Shown one piece after another: positions 22,381 through 34,341 of a stretch of 64,000 nucleotides of DNA; the first letter of the stretch is position 1; each line of letters begins with the position of its first letter. The notes beneath the pieces were generated by a model. That model was not told where the DNA came from, did no database searches, and saw only the letters and a list, made by a program, of their open reading frames with translations. Source of the DNA: Costus lasius. Lineage: Eukaryota; Streptophyta; Magnoliopsida; Zingiberales; Costaceae. The stretch covers positions 124,511,493 to 124,575,492 of the forward strand of contig CM050448.1 of the NCBI GenBank assembly GCA_027563935.2, written 5' to 3'. A program made the position numbers and the translations under genes.

Positions 22381-25300
22381 CATACACATACACATACATA
22401 TATATATACATATACATACACATACACATACACATACATATATATATACATATACATATACATATACATACACATACACATATACATATATACATATACA
22501 TACACATACACATATATATATAATATTGTTATCAGTGGGTACTAATTGGTACCATATATTGGTATGTGCCTAGATATAGTGGTCATAGCAAATACAAATA
22601 CACCAATATAGATCGAGATTGAAAACCTTGAATAACATCACTGTTAGTCCAAGTTGACTAGGTCAATGTCAACATGACACACCAATATACTGCACCAATG
22701 TTTGGCACAATATGCATATCACCTCATTAAGCAATCATAAGTGATGATATTTATGAGTTAATGATATAAAAAGTTGAAGATTGCCCCGATAGCTAATGTT
22801 ATTTTTAATTTTCTACTTGGATTGCAAAGGCAACCTTATTGAGAGTAGACCCGGCAAAATCTGACCTGTCCCGCTGACCTGACCCAACTCAACACAAAGG
22901 TAGGCGGTTTAAGTCAGCTATAATTGTGTTTGAGTTATAAACAGGTCAACCCGGGTCGTGTCGAGTTGTAAATGAGTTAACCTGTGTATCTCGATTACAT
23001 TATATATTTATATATATAAATTTTAAACATAGGCCCGCCCAGCTCCTAGTACTAGCCCATAAGCCCAAATTTCTTCTAACTCTCTTTCAAGTTTAACTCA
23101 GAGTTAAGCCCACACCAGCCAACCTACAAGCCTAAATCTCAATAACCCTAATTAGGGTACGCTAGCCATGTGGTTCCAAATTTCAATCACAACTCCACCT
23201 CTCCTCTTCCTTGCGCCACCGGCACGACTTGTCCCTGTTGTTCTCACCAGCCAACTCTCCCGTCGTAGCTTTGCCATCTTTCCCATCGCCGACCTACTCT
23301 CCTGTCTCGCTAAGTTCCCTTCGATGCCCGCCTCCACTCGGTGCCGCACCATGCTCCTCCTCTCAGGTTTGTAAGATTGTTAATTTAAAATAGTTTATTT
23401 GGGTTGTGTTAGTACTCTGGTTAATGACCCATTTAATAAATGGGCTATTCGTGTCGTGTCGGGTTGACTCAGTTATACACAGGTCATATTTAGGTTAGAC
23501 ATTTTGACCTAATTAATTAAATGAGTTGTGTTCAAGTTAGCTTAATCGGGTCATAGGTCTAGTTTATGACCCGCTTCCCCGAATTGTCAGGTCTATGAGA
23601 GTATGCTTATACACATGCTTATACACGAGCAAATTTGTTTAGGACACATTCTTTTGCATTGACACTTATCACAACCAAGTTATGCTAATAGCTATTATCT
23701 GAGGATGTAAATTGGGCCAACCTTAACTTCAAGATCAATGTTGGCATTGGTTGGCTTGTGGCCTACCTTGGCATCCCTTAAAATCATGGTTGCAGCCATA
23801 ACCAAACTTCACTAGGCATTAGATTTTAGCCTAAGATGGTTTGACATTTCACTTATTCATCTTGAGTTCACAAATAGACACATCATTACCCATAATACAA
23901 GATCCTTACCTATTTCCAAGGTATGCATTGCCTCCTTTTATGTCTCCCCACTATTAGCTATATTAGAATGGTTTTGGGTTAGTGCCCATTAATATAATCT
24001 ATTATATATTAAACATTGCACATAGAGGTCAAGTGAATCAACTACAACCATATGACAATACCCACAAATTTTTGTGTTGTTAATGTTTATTGTTAATTTT
24101 TTATACAACTTAGAAGAGACAATACCACAATAGTAGGAGAGAGAGAGGGATGGAGGGAGGAAGAGAGATGGTACAAGCAATAGTAGGAGAGATTGGCGAG
24201 AGATCACTTATAGGAGTTTGAAATAATATTTTATTGTATGTAAGAGGGTGATATAAGTGGTATCATATATACTAGTACAAGTGGGTTTGTCCATGGTACA
24301 AGCAATATGGGATTAAATAAACAACTAATTCTATGCAAAAGTAGAATAACACTATCTAACCTCACAAATCAATTAATTAGTTATTAGATGTACATTAATG
24401 TTACAATTAATTTTAATTAACTATGTGTTAGGGAACTGCGTCTTGTTCAATCATTGGTGCATTTTTTGTCATACCTCGATAAATAACCCAATTTACTGAG
24501 ACACAATAATTTGGCATGTTAAACATGCACAACAAAAATCCAGTCCATAACTCACAAAACCATTAATAGAATTCCAATATCATTAAATCACAAATTCCTT
24601 TAACAAGTCTCAAAACCAATTTAAGATATTTAAATAAAAACTATCAGAGTCATCACTTATAATTCAACTGTCCAACTCAAAAAATAACATAAGGAAGTAC
24701 ATCATCTTATGACAAGATAAAAGAAAATTAGCAAATATGCCAAAACCACTAGTGACTGATCAGGGAAGCCTCTAGTCTATCTACTCATCTCTAGATTGCA
24801 ACTGATCAGTACCTGGAAGCAAACCAAAGGGGGTTAGCCAAAAGCTAAGTAGGGATTTCCAAGAATATGAATGCATGTTCAAGAATGAAAACAAGTTTAT
24901 GAGCTACATGAATATCATATACATGTGCAAGTAAAAATAACATGAACAATATACATCCTATCACATCAAAAAGGAGCTGTTCATGGTCACAAACATTGCA
25001 TTACGCCTCGCACTCTAATAAGAGTGGTTCCACCCCCAAGCTCTAAAAGTGGAACGACTGCCATCAGACAGCCCGATAGTGTTGCGTCCAACACTTGGAA
25101 ACCCCAGTATTGTCCAAAGGACAATCTGACAGTAACCCTGATCGACAACCACCAATAGCCCACACACAGTCGGTGCTATGGTCTAATACGTGACCTCACC
25201 GACGGATCTCCACTCCACGTACGACGCGTATGCCCGAAGCGTACAACAATAAATCTCAACACCATAACATATCATATCTCAACCATGTGCATATAACAAC

Positions 25301-27526
25301 AATAATCATATCATGAAGGTATGCTCAACAGCCAAATAAAATATGCAATTGTTCTTCTTTTTATAATAACAAATAAAAACCAAACACGCATCTATATGCA
25401 CCAATGAAATTCAAAGAGCACAAAGGTATAAGATGCAATTCAAGCAAATAGAAGCAAAAGATTTGGGGTCTAAGTATAAAGCTTAGTACCGTACAAGAAA
25501 GTGAAGGTAGAATCCCTACCTGAAAGTAAAATCCTCTGACACAAGAATGAACCACAGGTGCTCACACCTCAGACACGCCTAGTCCCAAGTCCAAGTTACC
25601 TTATAATAAATATGCCAAGAAAAATAGTATCAATTATCGTCTAAGTCTAGTCATCAACACATCTACAAGATAATATCTTTTTACCATAAATACCTTTAAT
25701 CCTGATTTCACAAATTATAATACGTATATAACCTTATCCCCAATTTATCATCTTGATACTTTCATCATAACTAGCATGCTTAGACAATATGATATTTATC
25801 CCTATATTTATCCACAATAAAATTTAGGAGAAACAATGGTATGATCTCTATGAATCTACCATATGATACCTCTAACATTATCTTAAAGCAAGGTTAACAA
25901 AATTAGGGTTAAAACCCTTACCTTGCCTAATACCCAAAACAACACAAGAGGGAAAGGAAGGGTCGCCGGAACCCTACTGCTCGCCGGGAAACGCCGCTGC
26001 CGCCGGCACAGGAAGGAAGCTGGGACCACGAGGAGAAGGGGAGGAAGGAAGGAGACAGCCGCTGCTATCACTCGTCGAAACTGCCGCCTATCGCCGACCG
26101 TCGCCGGAGCGAGGGAAGGAAGGCCGGCGGAAGTCTTCTGATGTCGCCGCTGGCTTCACACGCCGCCGGAGGAGAGAACGAAAGCGAGAGGGAGAGGGAG
26201 AGCGGCGCACGCAAGGGGAGGAGAGGAACAGTAAGGGTTTAGTTTTTTTTAACTATTTATACTTATTATTAATTAATTAATTAATATTATTATTATTTAT
26301 TTATTTAACATAACAATGTTTCACAATGAAAAATGATGTTGCTAGATTTGTTTCACAATGTTTGATATGTCAACAAGTAAAGGTTGAGCATTTGAGACCA
26401 GCAGGAGAGTTACAAAATATTCCTATCCCTGAATGAAAGTGGGAGTATATCACTGTGGATTTTGTTTCAGGACTTCCAAGATCACAAAGAGGACATGATT
26501 CTATATGGGTAATTGTTGATAGATTGACCAAATCAGCTCACTTCTTATCGGTTAAAAAGACTGACACATTGGATAAATTGGCAAACTTGTATTGTAGAGA
26601 AATTGTAAGATTGCATGGTATACCTATGAGTATAATATCAGACCGAGATCCTAGATTTACTTCTTATTTTTGGGGTAGTTTACATAGAGCTTTGGGGACA
26701 TAGTTATTTCAGTACAGCTTTTCATCCTCAGATAGATGGGCAGTCAAAGAGGATTATTCAGACTTTAGAGAATTTGCTCAGAGCGTGTGTTCTAGATTTT
26801 GGAGGTGGTTGGGAATCTTATCTACACTTAGCAGAGTTTGCATACAATAACAGTTATCACTCAGCAATTCAGATGGCTCCTTTTGAAGCCCTATATGGTA
26901 GAAGGTGTAGATCACCTGTGTTATGGAATGAGGCAGGAGAAAAACGGATTTTGGGACCTGAAATGATAAAAGAAGATGCTGAAATTGTTCAAATGATTAG
27001 ACAGCGATTGTTAACTGCTTAGAGTAGACAAAAGAGTTATGCTGACAAGAGAAGGAGAGCCTTGGAATTTGCTGTAGGAGATCATGTATTCTTAAAGGTG
27101 TCACCTCTAAGGGGTGTAATGAGATTTGGAAAGAAAGGAAAGTTAGCTCCTAAATATATTGGCCCTTTTAAGATACTTGATAGAATTGGAACTGTGGCTT
27201 ATAGACTAGCTTTGCCCCCATCATTTTCTGGTGTGCATAATGTCTTTCATGTGTCAATGTTGAGGAAGTATATTTCTGATTCCAGTCATGTGTTAAGAGA
27301 TTTATCAGTGCCAATCCAGTCAGACGCATTGAGCATCCAGTTAAGATCTTGGACAAAAAGGAGCACCGTTTGAGAAACAAAGTTGTCAAGTTGGATGGCA
27401 GCATCACCCAGATTGTGAAGCTACTTAGGAAAGAGAAGAAGATGTGTACCCTCACCTGTTTGATCATGGTAAGTGAATTTGGGGACCAAATTCTTTTTAA
27501 AGGAGAGTATATTGTTATGTTAAATA

Positions 27527-27559
<33 letters not shown>

Positions 27560-30500
27560 TAATAAGTATAAATAGTTAAAAAAAAAACAAAACCCTTACT
27601 GTTCCTCTCCTCCCCTCGCGTGCGCCGCTCGCCCAATCCCTCTCCCTCTCGTCGTACGTGGAGTGGAGATTCGTCGGTGAGGTCACGTATTAGACCATAG
27701 CACCGACTGTGTGTGGGCTATTGGTGGTTGTCGATCAGGGTTACTGTCAGATTGTCCTTTGGACAATACTGGGGTTTCCAAGTGTTGGACGCAACACTAT
27801 CGGGCTGTCTGATGGCAGTCGTTCCACTTTTAGAGCTTGGGGGTGGAACCACTCTTATTAGAGTGCGAGGCGTAATGCAATATTTGTGACCATGAACAGC
27901 TCCCTTTTGATGTGATAGGATCTATATTGTTCATGTTATTTTTACTTGCACATGTATATGATATTCATGTAGCTCATAAACTTGTTTTCATTCTTGAACA
28001 CGCATTCATATTCTTGGAAATCCCTACTTAGCTTTTGGCTAACCCCCTTTGGTTTGTTTCCAGGTACTGATCAGTTGCAATCTAGAGATGGGTAGATAGA
28101 CTAGAGGCTTCCCTGATGAGTCACTAGTGGTTTTGGCATATTTGCTAATTTTCTTTTATCTTGTCACAAGATGATGTACTTCCTTATGTTATTTTTTGAG
28201 TTGGACAGTTGAATTATAAGTGATGACTCTGATAGTTTTTATTTAAATATCTTAAATTGGTTTTGAGACTTGTTAAAGGAATTTGTGATTTAATGATATT
28301 GAAATTCTATTAATGGTTTTGTGAGTTATGGACTGGATTTTTGTAGTGCATGTTTAACATGCCAAATTGTTGTGTCTCGGTAAATTGGGTTATTTATCGG
28401 GGCATGACAATTTAATGGTATGAGAGCAAAAACTTAGTCCTAAGCATGGTGAGATGCCAATTGGAAAGGGCTACCGAGGATGGTGGAACCGCCATTGGGC
28501 TGACCTCACATGCTGCATTGCTGCCGACTAAGGGATGGTGAGCATGACGAGGACGTCAAGTCTTAAGTGGGGGAGATTGTAATACCCTAGTTTAGTCCCA
28601 CATTGAAAGTGACAAAAAAAATTATATGGTATATAAGGCTTAGTGGGCTTGGTTAACTTGGGCTTAAGCATTTTAATAGATTGAGCCACGTTGCAAATCA
28701 GTTCACTAAGTTAATAAATAGTTTGCTTACTAAGCGGGTCGTAACAGTTCTCAACCGCAACAGTCCTCAGGCCGAGTATACCTTGCTAGCAGCTGGCTTG
28801 CTCAATCATTGGTGCACTGCATCTTGTTTGATGATGCTAGAACTGTAGGAAGTAACACATTCTATAGTTATGAAGAAGAAAACATGGTCCTCAGTTCACT
28901 ATACATGAAATGCTATGGCATATATCATAAAGTTGTGGTGCAACTTTGGTTTATTCTATCTTTTTTCTTTTCTGCACATTCGATCTTAAAGCTTTTCTAT
29001 TATGTCTTATCTTCACTGTTTTGCTTTTCCCATATTTATTATATGCTATTTTAATTATTTAGTATTTTTTAATAAATATTTGATTCTGCTAGGTTGATCT
29101 TTTGGTTTGACTTATCACCTAATCTAAAGCTTGGTTAGCTTTATGTTTGGCCAGGGTCTAATGGCTATGGATTGAAGATTTTTTTACCATTTTGAATATA
29201 TTGGTCCTTCCATCTTGGCAAAGGAAGTTACCTGACTTTGCTATTCTGTACTTAGCATACAATAAAATCTGATCTTCTCAAGTTAAAGGAATTTCTCATT
29301 TGACTAGAAATTGAATTTTACAGGCACTTGGAAAATTGGTTCGTGAAAAATAAAAACAAGGTTTTAAACGCTGCTTTGTACCGGGTATACTGTCCTGACA
29401 ATCGGTTTACAGTCAAATCAGGATGTACCATCGGTATCGATCTATATTGACACATTATGTTGATAGTGCCATACCTTTAATATGTATATACACCGAGGAA
29501 ACAAGGTTTAAGATATTAGTTCACACCTACTTATCTGTCGAATTGGTGCACATTAGAAAGGTACCGATGCATTACACATAGCATCAACGGGCACTAGTCG
29601 GTACCTATAATATACATATACTATGCATATAAAAAAATATATTGATACTACCAATACATGGCTCCGGCCAATATGGACTAGTTTTTTATTTCTTGATATA
29701 CACTATAAATGTCATATGTATGGTACAGATTTTATACAGTACCGATTGGTATATACCCCCTCTGGATGGACGGGTTTTAAAAACATTGCAATTGAAAAGA
29801 TTGAGTGATATGTTAACTTAATCGTTTGCTTGTCATCAAAATTTCCTTTGATTTCATGGTGATCGCAGTGAGACTATACTGCATTTTACTCCTGTGTATG
29901 TGAGGCAGCTAGGGTGAGGTCGTGAGGATGTAGGTTTTTTTTTGTCTTATGTTTCAGGTTTTTTATGGAACATCTTAGAGTATCTTTATGGAAATGCTGT
30001 TATTAGGAAATTGCTGCTCAAGCCTGCTCACTGTTAGTAATTCAAAGATGTCATTTTGCAATTTTCAATCTCCGTAATCTTTGAATTGTATGAGTCTCTT
30101 TATGCTAGTCTTTTTCAGTTTATAGTATTTTTGACGTAATACGTATATAATTTGTTAATAACAAGTGTATTTTGCCAATGTTCTAGGTTTGCGGTGAAGC
30201 CATGTAGAAGAAATAATTCCACGTCTCAGATTATGGAGTCAGTCAAGCTTCTTGTTTGTCTTGTTTCATATATGCATGCTGAGTTATGTTACCAAAGCCA
30301 TCCTCATGGAACCCTTGGTCCATTTTATGATTCTCGAAGTAGAAATTCTGCATGCAACAATTTATGGGATGCACAAACTCTTGCGTTTTCCATGATATGT
30401 GATGCTTTAACTGGAATTGTATCTTCTATGCCTGCAAACTTATGGCAATCATTATTTGAGGTAAGCTAGTTTTGATTTATATTTGGTTTCTGTTATTTTC

Positions 30501-33500
30501 ATTTATCAAGATTTGTTTCCCCTTTGATTAGGTCTTGAGGAAGCTAATGGACTACTTGGCCTCAAAGAACTTGCTGTTGGAAAACCCGGTGACGTCAAGG
30601 TACTTCATTTTCATATTTCGTATTTTTACCAGCATTTTTCCATGATGATGAAGCAGAGGTCTAAAGTATTTCTTAGTTTTTGCAGGCTCTTTGCAGACCT
30701 TCTCAACTGTCTCCATTTGGTTCTAATGGAGCCTAAAGGTTCTCTTTCAGGGCATGTATGTAAATAGATTTTATCTTCAGCAGTAATTTTTCTAATTGAA
30801 TGTTGTCTACTTTTTATTACTTTCGTTTGGAACTTACTAGGTGGCAGGTTTATTGGTAACGCTGCAATTGTTTCTAGCCTATGGCCTCCCGAGTAGATCT
30901 TTACAAACTATAATAAGTGATTTGAAGGAAAAGACTTCAGTGTCTAATGGCTTTGAATCTGGGTTGGAAGAATCCAGAAGAACTATTGCTGGTCCTTATA
31001 GGCCACCCCACATGCGCAGGAAAGACGGACCTAGTAATAATTCACGAAAGATTCTTGGTTCTTCAGATCATACTCCTTCAAAATATGGTTTCACTTCATC
31101 AGATTCAGAGCATAGTGACAGTGATGGTTCCTCTGGGTATGTAGATCGTCAGAGAAGCTCCAAAGTTAGAATGGCTGCGCTTATTTGCATACAGGTACCA
31201 CTATACCATATAATTCAACCATAGTTTTAAGAATCGGTTTGTACCATTCAGCATGGCTGGTTTTTGCCCGTTTGATCATGTACTATTGGCTTGGTTCTAA
31301 GGATGTAAGTATATATATATATATATATGTATACATATAAAATTAATTTTAACATCAAACTTGAAGTGTAAATTGTTTCATTGCTATTGACTAGAGACCT
31401 ATGGTTCTTTGAGTTGTTTCTTCTGCATTAGAACTTTCTTAGCTGTTGATGTCATAGTAAAAAAATCAACATTTTTAATCTAAATCGTACTTGCATCCTT
31501 GATTAAATCATTTCACTTCAGCTGTGGCCTAAAAATTTTAGCTTGCTTCTAGTTCCTTTTGCCTACTTAACTGTATTTCCAAAGTGAAATTTCTTAAATG
31601 CCCAGGATGTGGTGCCTTAGATTTTAGTGCTAGCTGTGTCTGTTGATGGAAATCAAGATCACTCACTGTCCTGAGTGAATGAAGTGACAGTGAACAGCAG
31701 TTCAACCAATGTTAAAGGTTTAGCGAATGTCTCTCAGCATAAATTGTTATAGTTATCCGATTAAAGTAATATACAATTAGAGAATATATCTTTAGTTTTA
31801 CATTATATTTCACCCAATAGAGCTCTAGCATATGCTGCAGATATAGGGAGGCAATTACGTGGAGTTTTTTCAAGATATATCTCCTTTTCTTAGCCTGTCC
31901 TTTTAAGTAGTTTGCATGCATTCTGGATGAGTTGGAGCTTAAGAATAATATACTTTGGTGAACTTGCATGTAGCGTGCCTTGTACTTTGTGATTTATAAT
32001 GATTAGGTGTAGTTGGGTGCTATTTATGATTCTATTTTGTTTATAAATTCTCAATTCTGTGGCATCTATGACATTGAATAGCCCTTTGGTTGTTGATAAT
32101 ACAAGGACCTTTGTCGCAACGATTCAAAGTCACTTGCATCTGTCTGGACACTACTTTTACCTGAAAATGATGTGCTTCAACCAAGGTTTGTCTCTTAATT
32201 CACATGCAGATGGAGGGAGATATTCTTCTTCTTTTATCTTTTTGCCCATGTTTTGATTTTACATTTATTTTGCATAGGAAATATGAGGCTAATCTCATGA
32301 CTTGTTTGCTCTTTGATCCCATAGTAAAGGTATGTTATGTGGAATTGGTTATTTTGTTTTTATCTAATTCCCATTACCTGTTAAAAAATACTGTAGTTGT
32401 TTTTATATTACTATTTGCCCCAGAAGCTCATATTTTCCATTGATGAGCAAATTTGCAGCACGACCACTATAAACGGATTGCATTTTTTACTTTAACCTGT
32501 TACATCTCATTTTTTACCTACGTATTGTTGACCTTAGGAATTATATACATACAAATTTACCAACTTAAGTAGTTCAGCTCTTGCCTGTTTCCTAAGTATG
32601 TACTAATAAATTAGTCTTTAACCGGACAAGAACATATTGGTGCACCGACCATATTGATATACAGTTTACTCAACTTGGTTTGCTAAGTTTTTATCATCCG
32701 TTTGGGTGTATTTCTTCTCCATTTTGATGCCTGATCCTTTTGAACTAATAATAATATGAATTTAATTAATTTTGAGTTGCATAGGATTGAAAATAAGCTA
32801 AAATTAGACATACAAATGGAATATCACTTTAGATGAAATTATAGAATCGTGATATCTTAACATAGCAAGAAGGGCCTATTGGTCTTGCTTTTGAGCTAGT
32901 ATACTCCTTGATCCCAATTCCCATATTCCTTTTGAAAATTTATTACATGAATGCATTGTCAATTATAGCAATTCTCTGGCTTTTTTTTATGTATGATAAA
33001 CGAGATTAACATTTTGGCTTTTAGGTCCTATAAAAAGTTAATCAAGATTAATTAAGAGAGAAAAAGAGAGTTTTGCGAGTTTGAGAGGGTTTTATGGAGA
33101 TTGAGTGAATTGTGAGAATGAGAGCTGATGTAGAAAGAAATTCGTCCCTACTAATAACTAGAAATATTATTTTTAGCCGCTGGGTGATAACCAATGAAAT
33201 GTTAATATACCTAGTATATACTAGGTTCCTGTGCTAGTCAGGCTCAAAATTTATACAGTTGGGTGTACTGCCCGATACTGACTGATTTCTTAGACCATGT
33301 GTTTAATTTGTGGAATTTTGGTTTATCTTTTTGTTGTTGCATTTACTTTTCTGTTACCCATTTGCATATTTATTCATACTCTCCACAGGTACGGATCGAA
33401 TCAGCTTCTACTCTGAGTAGCATGTTGGATGGGCATTCGGTGACTTTATCACAAGTTGCTGAATGCAAGGAATCTTCAAAATGTGGATCTTTTACAACAT

Positions 33501-33542
33501 TGTCTAATTCACTTGGCCAAAAACTAATGCAATTGCACACAG
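18878..33542 (+). CDS. HEAT repeat-containing protein 6-like (HEATR6), 5' part only
   Basis: Ten coding exons with GT-AG borders and consistent phases are seen: 18878-19057, 19137-19229, 21051-21226, 30187-30460, 30532-30599, 30686-30755, 30841-31194, 32106-32185, 32278-32329 and 33389-33542. They give 1501 bases, about 500 codons. The product is an armadillo/HEAT helical-repeat protein of the HEATR6 type with a DUF4042 region. Diagnostic stretches are [14 protein letters not shown] followed by a Ser/Asp-rich linker, then [13 protein letters not shown] continuing over the splice to DLCR, and [14 protein letters not shown]. The family works as a binding scaffold and its biochemical role is poorly known. 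The last exon ends in phase 1, so the gene is incomplete: a sequence gap and viral DNA follow and roughly half the protein is missing. The third intron is 9 kb and full of repeats. An extra small exon inside it cannot be excluded. Confidence 0.88.
19260..20400 (-). mobile_element. Possible degraded LTR-element remnant (minus strand)
   Basis: Read on the minus strand, CCAAATGGGAGAATGTTAGG (about 19725-19744) looks like a polypurine tract followed by an LTR start (TGTTAGG), as in Ty1/Copia elements. The LTR body would then be about 19260-19730. No Copia protein motif or second LTR could be recognised, so this is a suggestion only. Confidence 0.3.
19317..19483. repeat. Tandem duplication in intron 2
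   Basis: TCCAAATGCCTATGAACTCATAGGC occurs twice about 88 bases apart, within longer matching units of about 80 bases. Each contains the palindrome CCTATGA-ACTCATAGG. It may belong to the possible LTR described for the same intron. Confidence 0.65.
21515..21573. repeat. (AT)n microsatellite
   Basis: This is an uninterrupted AT dinucleotide run of nearly 60 bases in intron 3 of the HEATR6-like gene. Confidence 0.95.
22337..22524. repeat. Compound (TA)n/(TACACA)n microsatellite
   Basis: About 190 bases of alternating TA, TACA and CACATACA units. Open frames on both strands encode only Tyr-Ile-His or Tyr-Val-Cys-Met runs and are artefacts of the repeat. Confidence 0.95.
22846..23595. mobile_element. 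hAT-like non-autonomous element
   Basis: The left end TAGACCCGGCAAAATCTGACC and the right end read in reverse (TAGACCTGACAATTCGG) are inverted repeats. The 8-mer TGAGAGTA occurs at 22840-22847 and at 23596-23603, fitting a hAT-type 8-bp duplication. The two-base overlap with the left terminus leaves the exact edge open. Subterminal GACCTG/GGGTTGACTC motifs are dense at both ends. The GC-rich middle (23160-23370) has open frames but no recognisable domain. Confidence 0.7.
23604..24446. other. Intron 3 sequence, nothing assigned
   Basis: AT-rich DNA between the hAT-like element and the rearranged Gypsy element. A GAGAGAGAGGGATGGAGGGAGG purine tract lies near 24139. No gene or complete element was recognised. 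Confidence 0.4.
24467..26315 (-). repeat. Ty3/Gypsy LTR, minus orientation
   Basis: Read on the minus strand the repeat runs from TGTTATGTTAAATAAATAA to CGAGGTATGACA, about 1.85 kb. It matches the plus-strand LTR at 27513-28409 in inverted orientation over its first 145 and last 760 or so bases. The plus copy lacks roughly 950 bases in the middle. The region 25960-26225 is GC-rich, probably the leader part of the LTR. Confidence 0.82.
26316..27512 (+). pseudogene. Ty3/Gypsy chromovirus integrase remnant
   Basis: This is the plus-strand 3' end of a pol gene. It begins in the zinc-binding region ([17 protein letters not shown]), then the catalytic core ([47 protein letters not shown]). It continues with [20 protein letters not shown] and the C-terminal [20 protein letters not shown] and [13 protein letters not shown]. 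The family looks like Del/Tekay chromoviruses. RT and RNase H are absent. There is an in-frame TGA near 26435, a frame shift near 26700 and a TAG at 27020-27022, so no integrase can be made. The end joins directly to an LTR of the same orientation. Confidence 0.9.
27513..28409 (+). repeat. Ty3/Gypsy LTR, plus orientation, internally deleted
   Basis: The repeat starts TGTTATGTTAAATAAATAAT and ends CGGGGCATGACA. Compared with the minus copy it lacks about 950 bases between TCCCTCTCGT and CGTACGTGG (near 27655). It contains a (TAA)n run at 27525-27560. It serves as 3' LTR of the integrase remnant, yet a primer-site-like motif also follows it. Confidence 0.85.
28410..28577 (+). other. Mini internal region with primer site and purine tract
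   Basis: TGGTATGAGAGC at 28416-28427 differs at one base from the initiator tRNA-Met primer site. AAGTGGGGGAGA at 28565-28576 is a polypurine tract directly before a TGTAATACCC LTR-type start. Only 168 bases separate the two, so this is the deleted interior of an LTR element or a recombination product. Confidence 0.6.
28578..28816 (+). repeat. LTR-like fragment of another element
   Basis: It starts TGTAATACCCTAGTTTAGTC, typical of plant LTRs, and has TATATAAG-like promoter sequence near 28631. Its 3' edge is uncertain: either TCGTAACA near 28747 or TTGGTGCA at 28816. TCAATCATTGGTGCA ending at 28816 also occurs at 24447-24461 on the other side of the rearranged Gypsy complex. Confidence 0.45.
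28817..30186. other. Remainder of intron 3
   Basis: AT-rich intron DNA. The stretch 29361-29786 is flanked by GGTTTTAAACGCTGC and (reversed) GCAATGTTTTTAAAACC and holds many GGTAC/CGGTAT words. Similar words recur at 21580-21720, 22540-22600 and 31220-31300, which suggests an old dispersed repeat family. The intron closes with TTCTAG at 30181-30186. Confidence 0.35.
31195..32105. other. Intron 7 of the HEATR6-like gene
   Basis: About 910 bases between GTACCA and ACAAG. It includes a short (TA)n run at 31311-31328 and the GGTTTGTACC-type repeat words near 31235. No gene was seen. Confidence 0.5.
32330..33388. other. Intron 9 of the HEATR6-like gene
   Basis: About 1060 AT-rich bases from GTATGTTATG to CTCCACAG. 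No recognisable mobile element or gene was seen. Confidence 0.5.
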
Positions 33543-33597
33543 GTGTTTAGCTACTTGTTTTCGAATTGTTTCATTAATTCTTTTATTGACTTGTAAT

Positions 33598-33697
33598 NNN
33601 NNNNNNNNNNNNNNNNNNNNNNNNNNNNNNNNNNNNNNNNNNNNNNNNNNNNNNNNNNNNNNNNNNNNNNNNNNNNNNNNNNNNNNNNNNNNNNNNN
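33598..33697. other. Assembly gap of 100 N
   Basis: Exactly 100 N bases, a conventional placeholder for a gap of unknown length. It lies 55 bases into the intron after HEATR6-like exon 10 and directly before viral DNA, so the host-virus junction itself is not visible. Confidence 0.98.
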
Positions 33698-34341
33698 AAA
33701 TAACACGCATACTATATCGGCTTAGAGCCTTCCGTATACTAACATGGATTACTCCATACTTATACGCTTTCCCGTTCAATCCAATAAAGGAACAGTAACG
33801 AAGCTCTGATACCAATAAAAGGGGAGGGGTATTTGTGCACAAATAATACTTAAAACAGAAGAGATGCTAACTATATTATTATAAGCATTAGAACTTACAA
33901 GGAGAAGAATACAAGACTCGAAGACTGAATGTTGCAGATGAGCTATATTTTCTTACAGACATGGAGGCTCCTTATATAGACAAGGAGGGGAGCCGTTACC
34001 TTAGCTACTAAGAAAGCATCTCATAATGGATGCCAACACACAAAGCATCTGAGAATAGATGCCAGCACACTTGCCCCTTCGGAAAAGAAGGGTTACCTCT
34101 TAACAGCTACTAGGAGGCACCTTGCCTCTTCACAAAAGTTACAGACAGGAGGCATCTTGCCTCTTCACAAAAGTTACAGACAGGAGGCATCTTGCCTCTT
34201 CACAAAAGTTACAGACAGGAGGCATCTTGCCTCTTCATAAAGCAAAAGCAAATTAATAAGAGAGGGAATCTGACCCTCTTAAAAAGTAACGTGCTTCTTA
34301 AGGACAGAAGCTGACCCTTCAGATAGTGGTGGGACCATCTT
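33698..34341 (-). promoter_or_regulatory. Segment A: viral intergenic region and leader start
   Basis: Inverted copy of the viral promoter region with its 35-bp repeats (34115-34240), TATA box and start of the leader. It includes the initiator tRNA-Met primer site, seen here as GCTCTGATACCA at 33803-33814. It is cut by the assembly gap 136 bases into the leader. Confidence 0.85.

Noticed and set aside
22294..22573. Overlapping open frames of Tyr/Ile/His/Val/Met runs on both strands
   Set aside because: They are translations of a TA/CA microsatellite and have no gene-like composition.
33504..33842. Open frame running across the N gap
   Set aside because: Undefined bases were read as X. The two sides are unrelated intron and viral DNA.
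34115..34240. 35-bp repeats as a CRISPR array
   Set aside because: The units are contiguous tandem repeats without unique spacers, in plant/viral DNA.
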